The notes below the pieces were generated by a model. It was not told the origin of the DNA and made no database searches. It saw nothing but the letters and a program-made list of their open reading frames with translations. A stretch of 64,000 nt of DNA from Gemmata massiliana (GTDB taxonomy: Bacteria; Planctomycetota; Planctomycetia; Gemmatales; Gemmataceae): contig HG799469.1 in the NCBI GenBank assembly GCA_000531095.1, positions 20,719 through 84,718 on the forward strand, in the 5' to 3' direction. Positions 58,415 through 64,000 of this stretch are shown here, one piece after another. The position numbers were made by a program, and so were the translations under genes. Numbering within the stretch: the stretch's first letter is position 1; every line of letters starts with the position of its first letter.

Positions 58415-58514
58415 AAGAACCGCAGATGACGCGGATAACGCGGATCAGACAGAAGACCGATTTGAAATTCGTCTTTGTTTTGATCTGCGTTGATCCGCGT
58501 CATCTGCGGTTCTT
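58415..58514. repeat. 22-bp perfect inverted repeat between convergent genes
   Basis: 58415-58436 (AAGAACCGCAGATGACGCGGAT) is the exact reverse complement of 58493-58514, with a 56-base spacer that itself is partly self-complementary around CGCGGATC. It lies between the WD40 gene and rpiA 3' ends. The motif CGCAGATGACGCGGAT is of a kind I have seen dispersed in planctomycete genomes. Confidence 0.7.
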
Positions 58515-58531
58515 GTCCGTTTAGCTCACAC

Positions 58532-59224
58532 TCACGTCGCGCTTCCGCGGCGCACTTCGACGCTGCCGTCCGCGGCCTGAATCATGATCGTGTGAGCCAT
58601 CTTGACGAACAACCCCGTACCAACGACTCCGGGGATCGCGAGCATTTTCGCTTCTGTCCCGGCCGGATCGATGATCGCGGTGGTCTTGCAATCGAGGATG
58701 TGGTTCCCGTTGTCCGTGACGACGATCTGCCCGTCTTTCATCCGCGGTTGCGACGGGAACCCCATCCCTTCGAGGTGCTTGCGGCACGGCGTCAGCGCGA
58801 ACGACACCACTTCCACCGGCAGCGTCCCTCGCGCGCCGAGCACCGACACGACCTTTTCGGCCCCGGAGAGCACGACGAATTTGCGCGAGTACGCGGCCAC
58901 GATCTTTTCCCGCACGAGCGCGCCGCCGTATCCCTTAATGAGATCGCCGTTCGGGTCGATTTCGTCTGCGCCGTCCACGGTCACGTCGATGCGATCGATG
59001 TCGTCGAAGGTCACGAGGGGGATGCCGAGTTTCCGTGCGAGCGCTGCGGACACTTCGGACGTTGGCAGCCCGCGGATTCGTAAGCCGGCTTGCACCTTCG
59101 CGCCGAGGGCGTGAATGAACGCGGTCGCCGCGCGCCCGGTTCCGAGTCCGACGACCGTGTCCGGGGCGATGAGTTCGACCGCACGGGCGGCAATCGCGTC
59201 GGTGTTGGGTGCGCTCTCGGGCAT
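58532..59224 (-). CDS. rpiA: Ribose-5-phosphate isomerase A
   Basis: The start at 59224 (MPESAPNTDAIAARAVELI) gives 230 residues, the usual size. Family motifs: VGLGTGRAATAFI (phosphate binding), LPTSEVSAALARKLGIPL, VDGADEIDPNGDLIKGYGGALVREKIVA with catalytic Asp/Glu and Lys residues, and a late GTGLFVKMAHTIMI. It interconverts ribulose 5-phosphate and ribose 5-phosphate in the pentose phosphate pathway and supplies the substrate of prs. Thirty-four in-frame codons upstream are unlike the family and were dropped. Monocistronic. Confidence 0.95.
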   Translation of the reverse strand: MPESAPNTDAIAARAVELIAPDTVVGLGTGRAATAFIHALGAKVQAGLRIRGLPTSEVSAALARKLGIPLVTFDDIDRIDVTVDGADEIDPNGDLIKGYGGALVREKIVAAYSRKFVVLSGAEKVVSVLGARGTLPVEVVSFALTPCRKHLEGMGFPSQPRMKDGQIVVTDNGNHILDCKTTAIIDPAGTEAKMLAIPGVVGTGLFVKMAHTIMIQAADGSVEVRRGSAT

Positions 59225-59418
59225 GAGGGTGATCCTGGCAGCGATGGGGTGGGTAAGGCAATTCTCGCCAGCGGTCGCGCTATTAACAAGGGCGCGATCG
59301 GGGTGAACACATAGACGCTCGGGCACGCCCGGTATTCGCGCGGGCCACAGTGACGACGTGTGAGTGTGACGACTCCAACAGCCAAAAACGCGAACCGAAC
59401 CCGTACCACGACAATGAA

Positions 59419-60039
59419 TTACGGCAACAGATCGGCGACGCGAACCGTCGCGTTCGGTGCGGCCAGGGGAGAAACGGTATCCGTCGGGCCGAGTGTGCGG
59501 TGCGTTTGATAGGTGGCGATTTCGAGAGTCGGAATCAGTTGCGGATCGCGGAAGACGTGGAGTTGCCGACCGACGAGGTCGAGAACCCAGGAATCCGCGA
59601 TCCCCGCGCTCGCGTACAACTCGGCTTTTGTGGTGGTGTCATAGGAGAGCGACGTTTCGGCCACTTCAACCGCGAGCAGAGCCGTGGCGGGGTGCGCGTT
59701 GAGGTAGTCGAGCCGCGATCCACGAACGACCGCAACATCCGGTTCCGGTTGGCTGTTGCCGAAACCGAGCGGGCCGGCGTTGCGGACGAAGAATCCCGGT
59801 CCGAACACCCCCCGGAGTACTTCTACGGCAAGGTCAACCACGCTGAAGTGCCGCGGTCCTTCCTTGCCCATATCGATGATCTCCCCGCGCACGAGTTGGT
59901 ACTGAGTTTCGCGGAAGAACCCGGCGGCCAGGAGCTTTTCGTACTGCTCGCGCGTGCAGAGCCACGGCCGCGGCCACTGGCTTTGCGGGAGAGCGGGCAC
60001 AGACTGCGGAGGGGCCAACGGAAGCGCTGTTGCGGACAT
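59419..60039 (-). CDS. Uma2 family (DUF820) putative endonuclease, tandem copy A
   Basis: The 206-residue protein has the Uma2 core: WPRPWLCTREQYEKLLAAGFF, LVRGEIIDMGKEGPRHFSVV, QPEPDVAVVRGSRLDYLNAHPATALLAVEVAETSLSYDTTTKAELYASAGIADSWVLDLVGRQLHVFRDPQ. The Glu-x-D...E-x-A/K...K residues of the PD-(D/E)XK-like site are kept. It ends GPTDTVSPLAAPNATVRVADLLP, almost the same as the next gene, so the two are recent tandem duplicates in part. No phage, toxin or transposase genes adjoin. Confidence 0.9.
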   Translation of the reverse strand: MSATALPLAPPQSVPALPQSQWPRPWLCTREQYEKLLAAGFFRETQYQLVRGEIIDMGKEGPRHFSVVDLAVEVLRGVFGPGFFVRNAGPLGFGNSQPEPDVAVVRGSRLDYLNAHPATALLAVEVAETSLSYDTTTKAELYASAGIADSWVLDLVGRQLHVFRDPQLIPTLEIATYQTHRTLGPTDTVSPLAAPNATVRVADLLP

Positions 60040-60068
60040 ACTTTACCTCGGCATATCGCGACAACGAG

Positions 60069-60662
60069 TTACGGCAGCAGGTCGGCGACGCGAATCGTCG
60101 CGTTCGGAGCGGCCAGAGGCGAAACGGTGTCGTTCGGTCCGAGAACGGTGCGCGTGCGGTACGCCGTTGCGCTCAATTTGGTAGAGAGGGGCTGCGGGTT
60201 CCGGAAGACGTGGAGCTGGCGGTTCGCCACGTCCAACACCCAGTAATCCGCGATTCCGGCGGTGGCGTAGAGTTCGGCCTTGTCGGTGGTATCCGTGTCG
60301 AACGTCGTATCCGATACTTCGATCACGAGAGCGGCCGTGGTCGGGTGATCCGGGTTACCGGTGAGTACACCCGCGATGATAGCGATATCGGGAACCGGAT
60401 CGGTGTGCAGATCGAGTACGAGTGGGAGCTGAATGCGGAACCGCCAGCCGGCGCCGAACGCGAGGCGAACGACGGTATCGGTGCGCTCGACACCGTTCGC
60501 GTGTGGTGCGTCCATCGGCCCCTGCTCCAGAATCACCCCGTTCAGAAGGATCGGGCGCTGGCCCGCAAACAACCCCAGTCCGCAGAGGCGGTGGAACTCG
60601 GGAACGGTCCACCGGCGCGGTTTCGGGCGTCGGGGCGCAGCGGGTGTTGCGACTGTGGACAT
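60069..60662 (-). CDS. Uma2 family (DUF820) putative endonuclease, tandem copy B
   Basis: The 197-residue protein has Uma2 features: WTVPEFHRLCGLGLFAGQRPILLNGVILEQGPMD, DPVPDIAIIAGVL, ALVIEVSDTTFDTDTTDKAELYATAGIADYWVLDVANRQLHVFRNPQ. It ends GPNDTVSPLAAPNATIRVADLLP. It is 29 bases upstream of copy A on the same strand, so they likely form one transcript. Residues of the presumed nuclease site (DxxxE...E...K) are present in both. Confidence 0.9.
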   Translation of the reverse strand: MSTVATPAAPRRPKPRRWTVPEFHRLCGLGLFAGQRPILLNGVILEQGPMDAPHANGVERTDTVVRLAFGAGWRFRIQLPLVLDLHTDPVPDIAIIAGVLTGNPDHPTTAALVIEVSDTTFDTDTTDKAELYATAGIADYWVLDVANRQLHVFRNPQPLSTKLSATAYRTRTVLGPNDTVSPLAAPNATIRVADLLP

Positions 60663-60689
60663 ACTTCACCTCCCCTCACAAGCGTACCG

Positions 60690-61382
60690 TCACTCCTTCC
60701 CGAGTACGAGGTCAACAACCCAGCATCCGCGGACGTGAATCTGCTTCGGGTCGCGACAGTGGATCAGGATGTCGTCGTTGTCGCACCCGGCGTCCTGGAT
60801 CGCGTCAGCGAGGATCGGCATCGCGCTAAAGTCGCGCGACTCATACATGCCGCGTGCGAGCGATACCGCGGTGTTAGTGCGCCACGAAGAAGAGAAGGCG
60901 ACAGGGCGGAACGGGTTCCCGAAGATGTCGCGGAGTAATTGAACTTGTGCCATTTCTTCAGTACGCTCGACTTCTTGTTCGTACCGGCCTTGGGTGTTGG
61001 CCAGGGCGAGTCGCGCTGATGTAAGCACATCCCAAGACATAAATTTGGCTGTCGTGGCAACCACCGCAACGGCCGCGTCGTGGATGCGGCCCCCCGGTCT
61101 ACTGGCGGTGAGTGCGTTGCGGGCCTCAATTGCAGCGCGCCGTGCGTTTGTCTTAAGTTCTTCCCAAGTTACCCTCTGATCCGCGTACTCCTCTGTGGCA
61201 TCGATCGCGTGCTTGAATCGGGTGTCTGCAAGGGAATTTAATAATCGCCGAGAACACGCGCAAAGCAGAAGTCGGCGCTTGCGGTGGTCGAAGATATTGG
61301 GTGCGTCAACAACTCGTTCAGGTTCTGGGTGTTGAGCCAGGTATCTTCGCCCATCGTTCGGTTCCTGAGCACCCTCCCGCAC
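60690..61382 (-). CDS. Expanded Gemmata-family protein (HVRGCWVVDLVLGKE type)
   Basis: The 230-residue frame carries the family signature: DHRKRRLLLCACSRRLL (near residue 32), RDIFGNPFRPV, then AMPILADAIQDAGCDNDDILIHCRDPKQIHVRGCWVVDLVLGKE at the C-terminus. This family, known to me only as abundant hypothetical proteins in Gemmata, has no assigned function; the paired Cys and His suggest metal binding. The first about 25 residues in this frame do not look like the family. An ATG at 61354 in another frame gives MGEDTWLNTQNLNELL, closer to the family start, so a small frame error near 61310-61325 is possible. Confidence 0.75.
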   Translation of the reverse strand: MREGAQEPNDGRRYLAQHPEPERVVDAPNIFDHRKRRLLLCACSRRLLNSLADTRFKHAIDATEEYADQRVTWEELKTNARRAAIEARNALTASRPGGRIHDAAVAVVATTAKFMSWDVLTSARLALANTQGRYEQEVERTEEMAQVQLLRDIFGNPFRPVAFSSSWRTNTAVSLARGMYESRDFSAMPILADAIQDAGCDNDDILIHCRDPKQIHVRGCWVVDLVLGKE

Positions 61383-61436
61383 ACCAAACGAACGCGGCCG
61401 GGGAACACCCCGGCCGCATCCCGGTTTGCTCGCGCG

Positions 61437-63602
<2,166 letters not shown>

Positions 63603-63700
63603 GGGTGCTCCTTTGAAGAGATGACAGAGAGGATGGGGACGATTATACGCGGACCGGGAGAAGAAAACGTCCTCCCGGGCCGCACGGCGGAACGAGCGGA

Positions 63701-64000
63701 TCAGGGGCCGCGTTCTTCGGCCCCGGCGCCGAGTAACCCGTCGAACGCCTCTCGCATGATCCACGCCTGGCGCGTCACGTTGAGAACCGTGCTCGCGTCC
63801 GTGAGGGCTGTGCGCAGAGCGGCTTTGACGTCGTCCGGTGTGGCGGGGCTGTTAACGAGTAGCCGGGCGGTGCAAGCGTAGACCTCGTAGCACCCGCGGT
63901 GGTCGCCCGCGTTGAAGGCCGGTGCGCCGATGGAGATCGCCATCGAGATCAGTGCGAGCACTTGGCGCGGGGTGATCTCGCCGCCCGCGCCGCCCAGTTC
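63701..64000 (-). CDS. Conserved hypothetical protein, N-terminus beyond window edge
   Basis: The last 99 codons of a leftward gene enter from the right edge and stop at 63701. The visible part reads GGEITPRQVLALISMAISIGAPAFNAGDHRGCYEVYACTARLLV, then SPATPDDVKAALRTALTD and a helical C-terminus ending GLLGAGAEERGP. The phrase AIxxGAPxFNxGDHRGCYEVYACTARLL is one I associate with conserved planctomycete proteins of unknown function. No domain can be named. Confidence 0.65.
   Translation of the reverse strand, partial: ELGGAGGEITPRQVLALISMAISIGAPAFNAGDHRGCYEVYACTARLLVNSPATPDDVKAALRTALTDASTVLNVTRQAWIMREAFDGLLGAGAEERGP

Overview
The window looks like chromosomal DNA of a GC-rich planctomycete, most likely a Gemmata relative (Gemmataceae). 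Marker families recognised from memory support this: two DUF1559 prepilin-like proteins with an FTLIELL leader, a Tat-exported DUF1501 protein, two TIGR03067-type secreted proteins, an FG-GAP protein with the ESLEDRSVPA surface-protein leader, a fragment of a planctomycete ECF sigma factor, DUF6940 and Uma2 proteins, and a member of the expanded Gemmata family ending in the ILADAIQDAGCDN / HVRGCWVVDLVLGKE signature. All family names come from motif recognition, not from a database search.

Layout. 1-13 kb: mostly secreted or surface proteins (Pro-rich partial protein, esterase, DUF1501, FG-GAP, a 1063-residue zinc-ribbon/collagen-like/propeller protein) plus a macro-domain protein, a SnoaL-like protein and a nitrilase-type hydrolase. 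13-21.4 kb: orphan OmpR-type regulator, two pseudopilins, MBL-fold hydrolase, DUF2807 protein, YchF-like P-loop NTPase, WG-repeat protein, small lipoprotein. 21.4-24.4 kb: sigma-factor remnant, orphan DNA methylase overlapping a lysozyme-like secreted protein, TIGR03067 protein. 24.8-36 kb: housekeeping core (serA, prs, dprA, clpC) with membrane, lipoprotein and Uma2 genes. 36.5-47.7 kb: WD40, DUF3472, TPR, alpha/beta hydrolase, HEAT-repeat and kinase-LRR proteins. 48.1-55.7 kb: a four-gene exporter (TolC-like lipoprotein, HlyD-like adaptor, MacB/LolD-like ATPase, MacB-like permease). 56-64 kb: COG0523 metal chaperone with a His-rich loop, WD40 protein, rpiA, tandem Uma2 genes, a Gemmata-family protein, prolyl oligopeptidase and an edge fragment.

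Genes run on both strands in short units of one to four genes. Several intergenic spaces hold inverted repeats belonging to dispersed families: paired AACGAGCCGCG ends around variable cores, a GGCGAACGGCCGGCG hairpin family, and a GCTAACATTTGCTAAC motif linked to CGGCGCAAAT. These are the least explained structures here. Three genes (a membrane protein near 30.3 kb, a HEAT protein near 44.8 kb, a WD40 protein near 58.1 kb) are each split by a single-position frameshift, which points either to sequence error or to real decay or phase variation. No tRNA, rRNA, CRISPR array, complete insertion sequence or prophage was seen.
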